Shown here: one piece after another, positions 1 to 11,446 of the stretch | Numbering within the stretch: position 1 is the first letter of the stretch | Layout: each line of letters begins with the position of its first letter | Assembly: GCA_037178975.1 (NCBI GenBank) | Contig: JASJZH010000006.1 | Span: forward strand, 7,564,001 to 7,628,000 | DNA length: 64,000 nt | Direction of reading: 5' to 3' | Origin: Oscheius tipulae | Taxonomy: Eukaryota > Nematoda > Chromadorea > Rhabditida > Rhabditidae | Notes under the pieces: model-generated | What the model was told of the DNA's origin: nothing | Database searches by the model: none | What the model saw: the letters and a program-made list of their open reading frames with translations, nothing else | Made by a program: the position numbers and the translations under genes

Positions 1-422
1 ATGTGGGTATTAGCCGAATCTGAAGAAGAGTTAACCATATCGCATGCGAGCCTACAACATGTGGCTGAATTTCATGCAAACTTGCTTCACTATCCAGTTT
101 CGGGGCAGAGACGCGAGGGGGTGAAGCTCTGTGCTTCCTAATGGATATCCTGGATCGAGCATCGGAACTGATCGATTCATTCGAGGACGAGTTTCTAAAA
201 TTATTATTTCGGGTAAGGTAGAATAAGTACCTGGTATAGTCGGAATGAGAGTTAGAGTTTCTGCACGACCCCAAAACAGTCAGAGTGTTTAATTTTTTTG
301 ACTCTGGTAGACTATCAGCCCGACTCATAGGTCTTGAAGAACCTTCCTTCTCCGATAAAACAGCACCATCAGGCATTTCGGCGTTAATATTGATCTGAAT
401 TTTCAAATGGTAACATATTGTC
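1..422. other. gene-free flank
   Basis: No coding exon, RNA gene or clear repeat was recognised here. The stretch lies downstream of the stop codon of the minus-strand Dok-7-like gene that ends at 423, so part of it is probably that gene's 3' untranslated region. Confidence 0.4.
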
Positions 423-3400
423 TCATTTTACTTTATGAAAACTGACGTTTGATGCTCTTCGGTCCGACATCTTCAACTTCTCCTGGCCTCTGTTTACAGC
501 AGATGCGATACCTGTAAGTGCATAGCACAGGATGAATTTGTCTCCTACCGTCGACAAGTTTTCCAGTCTTCGGAGGTCTTGGTGGTGGAGGCTTAACCTT
601 CTTCTCCTTTTCTGGCTCCTTGGGTTCTTCTTCTTCTTGAATCGAATCCTCCTTTCCTGAGTTCTGCTTCCCTGGATACATGTGCGTGGCTCGCTCTCCG
701 TCATATTTCTAAACCTTCCAGTGACAGTGATGCAAAATACGTACCGTAAAAGATCCTCGAATCTTCCTCCTCGCCAAGATTGCTCCAACACCGCTTCGAC
801 TTTTCGACAGAACGATCTCATTAGGAGCCTGTACCAGGCCTAGAGGTGGTTGTGTCAAGCCACTCAAGTGAGGAACAGACCTCTGAAAAAGGAGGTTTGG
901 AAAGGATAAAATCATACCGTCATTTGATGACAATTCATATTTAAAGAAGGGCGAATATCTTCTGTTTCGCTGCTTGTGGAACTCCGAGAGAACTGAAATT
1001 GTTTGCAATCATCTGTCATCCAGAAATCTCACCATATGCAGAGAATTGGCAAACTGCAATGCTCCCGTACTCGAAGATTTCACGATGTTCCTTTCTTTTT
1101 CTTCTTGTTTCTGCTGAAGTAGATCGGTTTGCGACTTTGGCTTGAAGGCCGAGAAGAACTTCTTGGCTCTTTTCCAATTTTCATGCTTCTCCTTCTCTGT
1201 TGGCGGGTCCGCCTTGAAATCGGGATTCGACCGGCCCTTGTTCGAAATCAAGGCTCTACTGAAAACGGAAACTATCGCAATATAGACTAGATTTCACCTC
1301 GTAGACGGATAGACATTGTGACTGTGCACTGAGTTGTCTGACCTTCTCCTAATGACCTCGTGATTCTCATAGAGGCTCTCGGGATCAGTATGATCCAATA
1401 TATGAGGCACCCCGTCAGTTATTTGCACATTCACGTAGTCTGGCATTGAGAAACTTCTCCCAACTCCACCGGCAGGAATTTCTAAACATTTGTCAGTGCC
1501 TAAGCAGCTACTTTTACCCTCGTAAGTTGGTTCATCGTCCGGATTGTAGTATCTCGGATCGTAGCCGATGTTACAGTATATTGGACCCTCATCTATACTT
1601 CTATTCGAAGGAACGGAAACTTTGGTCGAAAGAACTTCTTGTACTAAAACTTTCAATATTTGCGAAATGTCTAGTCTCACCATTGGCGCTGATCTTCCGA
1701 CCATTGCTATAGTATCCGGGCTCGATGTTTACATAATTCACAGAAGAAGCATTATTCATGGATACGTTTGGAGCAATAGTAGAATAGTAGGCAGCCGCTG
1801 AGAAAAATGAGGGAGTATGGATGTTGAATCGGGATCTTACTGGAGTTTGCTCGAGAGATGGGTCTGTGAGGCAGATTCTCATAGTCGCAGCCAGTGCTTT
1901 GATAGTAGTTCGGTGAGAAATAACTGGAACTAATGAATTCAATCCTTAGTAAAACCTACCCAGACTTGGAAAGACCCTTTATCAACTTGGATGGCTGTCC
2001 AATTCGATAGTTCAGATGAGGCTCAGGAGTTCTCATCAGACTGGCGAGATCGGACATGTTGACAGTGAACTGGGAGGTGTGATCACCAAAAGAGCGTTTC
2101 TTCTCTTCTCGAGGCATCCACTCTCCTTCAAACTGTTCTCTGTTCAGAAGCTTGGCCAAGACACCCTGAAAAATTCAAATATTACCATAAAATTACTATA
2201 GAAATATTGTAATAGAAAGAAATAGGGTAATAAGAAATAAAAACGAAAGTATACCAAGGATCATAGTATAAGATCAATCGTGTGAATGTTTTGCATAACT
2301 GATCCCCAGTTGACTTTTCAAGGGCTGGCCAAAAACCTCGTCACTGTCTCCTCTATCGATGTTTAGGTGTTGCTGGCACACAAATTTGGCGTCTCACCAA
2401 AAGAAACAAATTAGTTTGTCCCGATAGAAAAAATGGAAAGCTCTACCTCCATCTTAGCAGCTCCTAAGCATCGTTTGAAGTGTGGACTTTTCGGACAAAG
2501 CAAAACCACAGTATCTTCTGGCTTCTCTTGCTCAAAATGGATGGTAACCAAGTTGTTATCGTCCACAAGAACGCGATCACGTTCTAGATCAACAATCATG
2601 ATCACTTCCTGTGGTCGGCTATAGATTATTCCGAGCTGACCTTCCTAAAGATGTCTGGCTGAAAAAATTTATAACTGAAAAACCACCTTTACATGACATT
2701 GAACCTCTTTGAGCAGGGCGTGTGTACATTTCCATGCAGGTGGTATCTTTTTGAGCTGCATGAAGAAGGAGATTGCTAAAGAGATCTTTGGCTTGAATGT
2801 CTGCTGACTTACTTTGTCCGCAGATATTTTTGATCCACGCTTCCCAAACGACAAGACTCTCCGCCATGTCGAAGGACAACATTAAGCAAACTTCCGCCGT
2901 GATTATTGAAAGTGTATTTCGTCGCTTCTTGTACTCCAACCCTGGAATTTTAATAGTTTTCGATCTTTTTAGTTTTTAACATCCTTCTTTTGTTTTTGAA
3001 AACATTGTATCTCCGAACATAGCCTATCAGTCGCCTATAACAGCAAGAAAGGTGCGCACTCGGTGTCTTGACAGATTAGCCTCTGGATCGTACGGAATTC
3101 TTGTGGAGAAATTGGACAACATGCGTGTCGGACAACATCCTGATCCAGCAGATTGCAACGTGCTGATTCGTCATCAGGAAAAGTTGGGAACAACTAACTA
3201 ATATAACTACACCTGGTGTAGATGCCTGTGAATGGTTCAAAGGCTGTACATGGTTCTCTATACACTAGTGCCGGGGAACTAAAGCATCTGACCTACCGCT
3301 CTCATATCCGATGTAGTGGCTCAAGACGAGACTATATTTGTAAACATTTTTCTGTTTGTCCTTCTGGCTCTTGTACACAAAGAGGATAGGATGATTCAAA

Positions 3401-3559
3401 TCTTGGTGCTTTTTGCATAGAATATGTCGCTTGACCCACTGCAAACTTATTTTGAGCCACTTGAAACCTAATGATGTTTACTTTTCCACGATGCAGAATT
3501 CGAGCTGTGGACTCGATACTTAAGCCATTATTATTAAGATCCACCTTCTCCTTCATCAT
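423..3559 (-). CDS. Dok-7-like PH-domain docking adaptor
   Basis: Multi-exon minus-strand gene starting at an ATG ATG pair (3554-3559). The first exons encode a PH domain with a KWVKRHIL strand, then HPILFVYK, then RRNTLSIITAEVCLMLSFD and AESLVVWEAWI. The last part has the same layout as the C-terminal PH half of vertebrate Dok-7. An exon near 2450-2622 (RPQEVIMIVDLERDR onward) may be a diverged PTB domain, but I could not confirm the fold. The tail (about 2167-423) has five Tyr-x-Asn motifs (YENL, YVNI, YCNI, YVNV, YENH), the ligand form for Grb2/SEM-5 SH2 domains, and a proline run KPPPPRPPK of SH3-ligand type. The last intron (about 36 bp near 520-557) is inferred; without it the protein would end at 433. 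Family role, by analogy: membrane-recruited scaffold for receptor tyrosine kinases. Gab (SOC-1) or IRS proteins are alternatives. Confidence 0.6.
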
Positions 3560-4706
3560 GAGACAGACATCTCATCTGTTATTTCATCTAAACGGAGGTA
3601 AACATGTTTGGAAAGAGAGAAAGAGAGACTGGACAGGAAGGAGAAATGAATTCTAAGGAAAAAACAACAAAAGTTGGCGAATCCAGAAGGTGTTTGATTA
3701 GGGATTTTCCACAGATGAAAAACGAAGATATAGACGGCAGTTGATCAAATCAGGAACCGCGGCGCAAATTATCGATAGCTTCGGTCGCAAATGAACGGGA
3801 TGGCGGCATTCGTGGCCCAGGAGAGAGAGAGAGAGGAGAATCGGTTTTAGGCTTGTCTGTCGAACACAGATGATCATCTTTTTACCTCCGAAACATTTAT
3901 ATCGCTAATCAAAACGGCGCTCGGAAAAAGATGGCAAAGTTGGTGGGACACATTAAGATAGAACGTCTGTTTTCCGCGGGTCATAGGCTGGTCAAATACA
4001 TTGAAACAGTAACAGGTGAGGCTGATCGATAAAATCAGGCGCCCAGGCTCCGACGGGAATTATATGAAGAGAGACAGGTTTTTCTCTCAGGCTTGTAAAA
4101 ATGAAAATGATCTTTGCCGTCGATCCACAGACACACAAGAAAATTCTGTTCTTTTTTTTCTCGATCTCCATATCCGTGTTGTCTTTACAGCGCTTCTCGC
4201 GCATTACTCGAATCCCCATTTGTCATGAAGTGCGACCTTCCAGGCTTGACCCAGAAAAAAGACTGGAAAAGGGGAGCTTATATTTATGTTCGAGGACAGA
4301 AAAGCTTGACTTTCTTCGATGTCCTTGGTTGACCCGTGATGCCAGTCATGGAAGAGAGGGGGATCTTTACGCTGCTAGTGTGGTTCATGGGCTTCTTCGT
4401 TCGGGGACAACTGAAAACTTGGAGATTACATAAAAATTATGTGATTCACACTTTTGCAGTTGTTCTTTTCGGTCTATTTCCTTCGACTGCTTTGTATAAA
4501 AAACTACTTCCTTCGCTCCTCCATCACTTCTAGAGTTTTTGCAATGGCATGAGACATGTGTTTTTCAAACAAAAAAGACAAGAACTGATTTTTTTTTATT
4601 GGGGAGGATATTATCAGCTACGGGTCAACTTTTTGAAGAAACACTACCCCTGTGAGATTACATATGGGCACAATGACTACTTGTAGAACAACAGAAGCAA
4701 TCAGTT
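3560..4706. other. intergenic, no gene seen
   Basis: Spacer between the srg gene and the Dok-7-like gene, both on the minus strand, so it should hold the 3' end of the former and the promoter of the latter. It contains a short GA dinucleotide run near 3820-3835. Open frames on the plus strand near 4000-4530 overlap one another, match no family I know and lack consistent splice structure. Confidence 0.45.
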
Positions 4707-5979
4707 TCAAAAAAATGGGAAGCACATGGTCCTAAGTTCACAAATTCACAATTTTTTTTTTGAAGAATGCAATAGACTCACCAGAACAACAAGGCCTTCA
4801 CATGATTTCTAAGGTTCCTGGAAAGCCCCACTATCAACCAGGCGCCGATCCCTCCATACAAGTCATTCAAGGCATTATATATCAGGTAGAACACCTAAAA
4901 ATGGTATATGTACACAAAAAAGACTTTTCGAGCCTTGGTGTTTGTGAACGGATTGATGGCAAAGGTATAGATGATATAGAAATAGTACGCAAGTTCAATA
5001 ACACACGTTACACCCGAAATGATGCACAAGTTATTTTCTTGTCGTTGTTTTTCACTCAGTACTTTTTGGTTAGCCGTTGACAAGGTGGTTAATGATCTCT
5101 GGAAAGTTTTTACTGTGTTTAGGTCACAATTTGACTAACCATCCGGTACTTACGCCTAAAGACGCACAACATAGTCGCATTGGTGACGATTATTATGAGT
5201 ACTATGACAGTATCGAACGCATAAGCCATCTGAAAGAACCACTTTCGGAAGTCCTGGTCTTCAAATTGAATGTATACCCTTAAATGGGTATTAGATGTTA
5301 TTAAGCCTGAATTTTACCCGTTGTCCTGTCTTTTCCAGTAGAACTTTTGTTTTATCAAGCAACTTGCACTGTACACGCCGAGTCCAATTTGCAAAACAAA
5401 GGCTATATTCGCCCAGGAGGACCTCCAAATCTAAAAAAAAAAGTTGACATATTTGGCTGCTTATAATAGATTCACCTGCTTGTGTTTCATGGGACTGCAG
5501 ACAGCGGTTGCCCTATTCAGTGCCAACAAAAGTACTGTCATTCCTTGACTGAAACGTGTACCCCATGCCAATATCAGATAAATATGCCCGATTGTTGTTC
5601 CCTGACCCGTGTAGAATTCCGTGAACCAGCTGTAAATGAAATATATTGAATAGACAGAGTGACCCTCATCACGACATGATTTATGGTGCAAACCCACTTT
5701 TTAGCTGGGAATATGGCTCCCAAGTAGTTGTTCAATAAGGCAATTATGTCGATAACACCGCCAATCATAAATATTCGATAAAACATGCCTAAAGTTTGTG
5801 GTAAAACGCAGTAAAATGATTCAAATACCGTGATAGGCCCGTTTTCTGAGCACGATCATGATAAACACGACGAGACTGTAGAGTGGAATAGTCAAAACCA
5901 CAAAAACCATGAAACTGTATGAGACCACAGATTCCACAAATGGAAACCATACCGGAAGAGTGCCATTCGTTGACATGTC
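4707..5979 (-). CDS. serpentine receptor class gamma (Srg) chemoreceptor
   Basis: Seven-transmembrane chemoreceptor of the nematode Srg family. The start at 5977-5979 follows a TTCTAG acceptor and opens with an N-glycosylation site (MSTNGTLP), then a hydrophobic first helix. Later exons give MFYRIFMIGGVIDIIALL, then WFTEFYTGQGTTIGHIYLIL and the signature ALNRATAVCSPMKHKQIW, the family's N-R-x-T-x-V-x-x-P ... I-W motif after helix 3. Further helices follow, and the predicted end is LRNHVKALLFW plus a short tail read from a last exon. If the last intron is not spliced, a stop occurs directly after LLFW near 4774. Introns are 30-50 bp. Expected role: chemosensory GPCR in ciliated neurons; the ligand is unknown. 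Confidence 0.85.
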
Positions 5980-6901
5980 CTCTAGAAAAGTGAAGTATTT
6001 GATCTATCCTGGGAAGAATGCAAGCCAAATGACGATGTGTTTATAGAAAGAGTAGGTGGAAATTGGAGATACGAAGAAGAAACTGCGTATTTTTATAGTA
6101 CTTTTTAAAAGCATAGTATGTTTCTCGTCTCCCCTTATCATCAGATCTAAATCAGCGATCATGAGAAGCCTCCCAAAAAAGTTAGTATCACCCCACTATT
6201 GTACCAAGATGTTCCGCGGGAAGCGAACTTTGGCGTCACCGAATGATGTTTGCGGATAAAAAGTAGCTATTGTGGGTCGTTTTCGAGTCCAGTATTCAAG
6301 ATTCTGCAAAAGTTTGCTGGAAGTGACTGTACAAATAGCTCCGGGAGAGTCAACTAGTTACATTGATAAAAGCACCATTTGAGTGCAAATGCACTGGGAA
6401 CAATCTCTTCCCTTTAGTTTACAGCTTTAACTCCCTTATTTAAATGGTCGTATACTTTAGTACCCATTGTGTACTTGTGGTGATGTCCCCCACATTTGTC
6501 TGTGATCGTATTCGGTGGATAAAGACGACTATCCGGACCAAACCACGCCTACGTACGTGGGATCCACATGGTTTCGGTATAAGATGGAGGTTCCGTATCA
6601 CGTGCATTACGGTATAAGACTCTGGCCTGGCTGCGTCACCTGCAGTCGCGCACGCTTAGTCTTCAACTATTCCCCATCTCCTAGACCTTTTTCAACGAAA
6701 GAGAGTCACTTTTTGGTTACGAGTGCTGCTGGTGGTTGTGCCGTGATCGCCCCTGTATCACTGACCACGGTTGCCCGTCATTTGGCGAAATAACTGGTCT
6801 TCTCGCCTACATAAACAGCGTCTCTGGTTTTGCTACTTCCTTCTTAGTTCTCCATTCTTTTCTCTTTAAAGCTAAGATACTAATGATAACACTTTCAGAA
6901 T
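5980..6901. promoter_or_regulatory. divergent intergenic region srg / dimethylargininase
   Basis: About 0.9 kb separates the start of the minus-strand srg gene from the start of the plus-strand amidinotransferase gene, so both promoters must lie here. A TTTCAG acceptor ends at 6898, three bases before the plus-strand ATG, and suggests spliced-leader addition. No recognisable coding exon is present. Confidence 0.4.
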
Positions 6902-9369
6902 ATGGCTACAGCACCTATCGCTAAGAGCTCGGCATCGTTTGTTAAGCGAATCCTAATGGTTCGACCCACGCATTTCACTGTAAGTACGCTTAAAGTATGC
7001 TAACTAAGAGTCTTTAGCTAACGTACTCCATCAACCCCTGGATGGACATGAAGAGAGGTGTTAATAGAGGCAAGGCAATGGAACAATGGGATGCTCTGAA
7101 AGCAACTTTGGAGCAATGTGGCGCCAAGGTCGACGTTATGGAAGCAGACGTAATTTAGAGCCAGGCAGACGGCACAAAGTACCGATTTCAGGGAGCAAAC
7201 AACCTTCCTGACATGGTCTTTGCAGCCAATGCTGCTGTGATTCGCGGGAACAAAGCCTATTTGGCTAATTTTGCTCATCCGGAGAGGAAAGGTGAGAGGT
7301 AAGTAGATAGACAACTGGGTCCGGGTGATTAGTACACGCGTCAACGGGAAATCAGCTGCCAAACAAGCAAGTTTCTATTAAGCTGATCTTCAGAACTTTA
7401 GACGAACTTATAGGAAAAAGTTACTTTAATAAATCAGTACTGATTACAGATACTTCTACGACCAATGGTTCAAAAATCATGGCTACACGACCATGGGAGA
7501 TATGGACATCCATTTTGAAGGCAAGTAACAAGGAATTTGACTAAGTTTGATGCAAAACGAGCTTTCCTATAGTATACGCGGTCGCACGATCCTTGAAAGA
7601 AGCGTAATACGAGTAGTAGATCCGAAAATGTAAATACTTTGAGGGTGGGTGCAAGCCCAAACTTTGCCTCTCTGCCTGGAGGTATAAGAATAAAAAAAAA
7701 ACTGGAAGCTGCTGCGTCACAAAAACCATTAAGTGAAAGATGAAAATCGGGAAACTGCGGCTACTTTTACTCATTACTCGGATTCGAAGAAATTGAGGAT
7801 TAATCAGTGGGGTTCAGAGACAGAGAGGGTCCGATCTGCCTTAATATGGAAGGGCAAACAGAGATTCTCTAATTCGGTAGAGACCGCCTACGGGTCCAAC
7901 CAGGACATTCCCAGATTCTCATTTGACTTTTGGCACGACATCAATCAAGGATGGCAATGTCTTTACCCTTTTTGATCCCTTTTTTTTAGAAAAGACACTA
8001 ATGGAACTGGAAAAACTGGAAAAATAGCTGATAGGCTCGAAAGACCACTCTCAGCCTAACCAAAGCCATATGTTGTGACGCCAAATGTACTAGTCTTTGA
8101 GGCAGCCATTAAAAGAACACCTCTCCCGGAAACCTGAATATGTTTCGGCTTGAACGCATCCGGTGACCCCTTAGAAAAAAGTAGCCTCATTACTGTGCAG
8201 AAAAATGTCTCCACAGCGTGTCAGTTGATATCTTCCTTAATCTGTTCTCTAGTTATGCGCATAATTTGCCCCATTAGTTGTTGGTCAATCGTCTCGAACA
8301 AAAAAAAAAAGGAAGACCGAAAAAGAAGAGTAAAAAGCAAATAAAACTGTGTGCTGAACAAGAACAAATATACTAATAAAGTGCATATGCCAGGCCAATA
8401 ACAGTTAATCAAAGAAAAGCGTATTAGCGGGGCTAACAAATTGTTCAAGGCATGTTCTTGTTGCTGAACAAGGAACGTCCAGTACGTATAGGCAGCCCTA
8501 CTATCAATTATGCATCGGTCGAATCAAACATCAGAACAAACAACTAAACCCTAGCTAAAAATGAAGAGTCCTAAAGTTCTATTAGGTCTCTCTCTCTCTG
8601 CATGTTGCCACCAACCTCGAGCACTCTTTTGCAAATAGAAGAGTTTCAGGAGCTGGAGACGCGCTCTGGGGTGGATTGAAAAACGACACTTTGTTCGTCG
8701 GAATCGGACCAAGAACTGACGTGAGATCGCTTGGAGATATAACGGAAAGAATGCATGATGGAACTTCGTGGAAAGCCATTGGATGTCGGCTGATTGATCC
8801 TAGGTATAGGATTTCAAGTGTTCTCAAACCCTGTCTTCAGATTTTACCACATCGATACGGCCTTCTGTCCTCTGAATGAGGAGGTGGCCATCTACTACAA
8901 GTACGCTTTTGATCATCTGACACAGCACAACATGAGGAACGAGACTGGGCTTATTGAGGTAAGATACCAGAAAATGAGAACAATTTGAACTGGAATGGCG
9001 TAGAAAATGGTCAACACAATTGTGACTAATTTGATGCCCGCTCACTCGAACGCAGTTTTTGTACCGCTTGACTTCTCTGGGTCCTTCTGGTAAATTGAAT
9101 GAAGAACAACTGCTACTAGTTGCGAAAAGAGATTTTTCAGGTTTCGGAGAAAGAGGCCAGCAATTTCGCGTGCAATGCAGTCGTCGTTGGACAGAATGTG
9201 GTCATGCACAAAGGAAACGACGAAATTGCAAGAAAATTGCAAAAGCTCGGCTTCACAGTTAGGTTTGTCTTTTTGTCCAGAGTGTTGTTAAAAAGCGTTC
9301 AGATTCGTGGATATGAGCGAGTTCATCAAGAGCGGAGGATCAGCTAAGTGCTGCACATTGACCATTTGA
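6902..9369 (+). CDS. dimethylargininase/amidinotransferase family enzyme
   Basis: Eight exons joining to 282 residues (6902-6979, 7018-7149, 7192-7298, 7450-7520, 8650-8803, 8841-8958, 9141-9262, 9303-9369); all phases close. Key blocks are RILMVRPTHF, YSINPWMDMKRGV, LPDMVFAANAAV, FAHPERKGER, FEGAGDALW, DPRFYHIDTAFCPL and GGSAKCCTLTI. This is the guanidino-group-modifying fold; His in FYHIDT and Cys in KCC fit the catalytic His and Cys. The motif layout is closer to the bacterial-type amidinotransferase/dimethylarginine hydrolase branch than to vertebrate DDAH1. Likely reaction: hydrolysis of methylated arginine or a related guanidino compound, probably cytosolic since there is no signal peptide. 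Intron 4 is long (1.1 kb) and begins with GC rather than GT. Confidence 0.85.
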
Positions 9370-9859
9370 GAAGAAGAAACTTTGATTACATTATCTATAA
9401 AAAACGAGTAAAGAATGAACTGGCTAAATAGATAACTTCAGTTGCAAGACATAAGTGTGAGGCGTATTGTCAGATTGTTTGTTCATACGAGTGTCACTGA
9501 GATCTCATTGAGGTCAAGGGAGTTTCCGCTGCAACGGTGCAAGCAAGGATCGCACTCACTCTTGTTTTGTGTTTGATTCTCTCTTGCTCCATATCTAACT
9601 TTATCTATAGCGCGATGGTTTCTGTGGAGGACTCTGTCTGTTTGTTTGTTTGTTTGACCGTGGCCACGAAACAGAAGCGTGCCAATTAGTTGTCTAGAAG
9701 TTTTGTTGTTCAAAACCAGTTATTGCCTATACTGGTTGACAAGTCAACTTTGGGTGCGCTATAGAACTTTGTTTTTCTTCCAATGAAGCCACTGGGCGTC
9801 TTTCGTTATTACGAAGCGACGCAGTCACCAATGCAAACTGTAGGCAAAAGGACGGCAAA
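9370..9859. other. intergenic, 3' flank
   Basis: Downstream of the amidinotransferase stop codon. It probably contains that gene's 3' untranslated region and then grades into the decayed retroelement. No exon was recognised. Confidence 0.35.
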
Positions 9860-10560
9860 GCCGTTGGAGACGTCTTTATTAATAAAGCGCAATGGTGTCC
9901 GCACAATTGCATGTCAATACTAATACCCAAAAAAGCTGACAAGTCATTTCATGTCAAGAGACAAGGGGACAAGCCAGCTGTAGAAGAAACTGCTACTAGG
10001 GAAGCGGCGCAGCCGCCTGTGGTCAATTCTAAGCAAAGGCCAAAGGGCTACGAACCTGCCGCCGGCAGCTGGTTCTATGGCTAAATTTGCCTACGGGACA
10101 ACGCTGTCCATTTTGCTGAACCACCAAGTGATGCTGAACGATTGGTCATTGGACAGATGTCTTAGTCGCAGGTCCACTTCATGGTGGAAATCAACAGAAT
10201 GCAATTCCGTCTGCTGATGAATTCTGGTGCTGAAACTACATTGATTGCGAAAGCTGTCTGGAAAAAAATGGGTTCTCCGAAGCTGATTTCCAGTGGACCA
10301 GACTCTGGTATCGCTGGATGGTGTGATTCCACTGTGTACAGGCAAGCTAAAGATTAAGTTCAAGGTGCTGACGACGACCGGAGAAGTCGACGGAGAAGGA
10401 TGCTGCTACGTGACAGGTGAGTACAACATCTGTGGCCTCCCATTACGGCCATCACTGTAGGTCAGCATCGTTGCGACCGCACAGGCACTGCAGATCGCAC
10501 TTTAGTCTTACTTCTTGCGTAGCCTTTTTCTGTGGGCCTCTATATCGTTCTTTGAACGGA
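9860..10560 (+). pseudogene. decayed LTR-retroelement gag-pol fragment (protease region)
   Basis: Broken plus-strand coding remnant. After an in-frame stop near 10081, the frame gives VHFMVEINRMQFRLLMNSGA followed by ETTLIAKAVWKKMGS. This resembles the retroviral-type aspartic protease of Ty3/gypsy-like elements (usual core L-D-S/T-G-A; here N-S-G-A). In another frame near 10395-10450 comes a piece like the post-protease CYVTGEYNICGLPLR. Stops and frame changes show it is dead. No long terminal repeats were identified around it. Confidence 0.55.
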
Positions 10561-10599
10561 GCTCAACTTCGGATCAATACCGATTTTCTCGTCAATCCT

Positions 10600-10635
10600 A
10601 TCTAATTTAAAGCGAATATCTAATTTAAAGCGAAC
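10600..10635. repeat. 18-bp tandem duplication
   Basis: Two adjacent copies of an 18-bp unit (ATCTAATTTAAAGCGAA plus T or C) at 10600-10617 and 10618-10635, differing only in the last base. A small local duplication in the repeat-rich tract. Confidence 0.8.
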
Positions 10636-11218
10636 GGACCTTTTTTCGACTATGAGTTCTGATATGGGTATTGTAGAGAAAAACTCGCTGATTACGGAGG
10701 CGTACTTCCTTTTTGTTTTATCATCGATTAACACCGAAATATAAGCCCACAAAGTTGCTACTCCAGAACAAAAGACCATTTGCCGAGAAGCTTTCTCGGC
10801 AGTACTTGTCAGCCTTGTCTCGACAAGTCTTTTTGGGAAGTCAAGGCTAGTTCCAGAAGAAAGACTATTCAGTCGAAATTGTAGCTTCTGGTAGCATGTT
10901 GCTCCTTTATTTCTAGACAACTACTCGCAATAGAAATTGAATGCATCCCAGTTGCTTCAGAAACGAATCAACCCTGATTTAGAGCGTTCAGTAATCTCCC
11001 CCACAGTTTGCACTGCCTGGACTAGTGATTTGCATCCAAAATAATTTTCAAAGATACTCTTATGGAATGAGGTTGTCTCGTTTTCACTGTGGAACAGTTT
11101 TACTTTGCTATGGTACTTCGAAACTAAAGTTACGCCTCATTTCTGACTCAAAAAGGCTCAACCTACGTCCTGATCGATATGCTTCACGTAGTTGTCCAGT
11201 CTATCCCTGATCTCGTTG

Positions 11219-11446
11219 TCAACGACGTTTCCTGATCCTGGCGTATCCAGGATCTTGAAATCGCTCAAGAACATCCCGTGACACGACTGTTGTGTCATTC
11301 TCCGTAATGAGTAGCTGGTCGGGCTCCGAGAGCACCGGTTGGCCTAGACTGACCCAATTAGCTTTGCTGATCATAGAGATGGACATTCCGGAATCCATCC
11401 GGAGCTGCAGGCGCTGCCCGTTTACTTCGACTTCCGTGAAGCAAAG
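11219..11446 (-). pseudogene. second retroelement protease remnant
   Basis: On the minus strand the frame reads CFTEVEVNGQRLQLRMDSGM followed by SISMISKANWVSLGQP, again the layout of a retroelement aspartic protease (here D-S-G-M in place of D-T/S-G-A). It is related to but clearly diverged from the plus-strand remnant near 10.2 kb. The frame stays open across the boundary of the 467-bp repeat at 11447, so the repeat probably contains part of the same element's coding region. Confidence 0.5.

Noticed and set aside
9004-9089. Possible extra exon in the amidinotransferase gene (KMVNTIVTNLMPAHSNAVF)
   Set aside because: It has acceptor- and donor-like ends, but its 86 nt would shift the frame and interrupt the conserved LIE-VSEKEASNFACNAV block.
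10540-10920. 126-codon minus-strand open frame with a lysine/serine-rich product
   Set aside because: It covers the 18-bp tandem duplication and lies in the repeat-rich tract; no homology recognised. Possibly a transposon relic, but unsupported.
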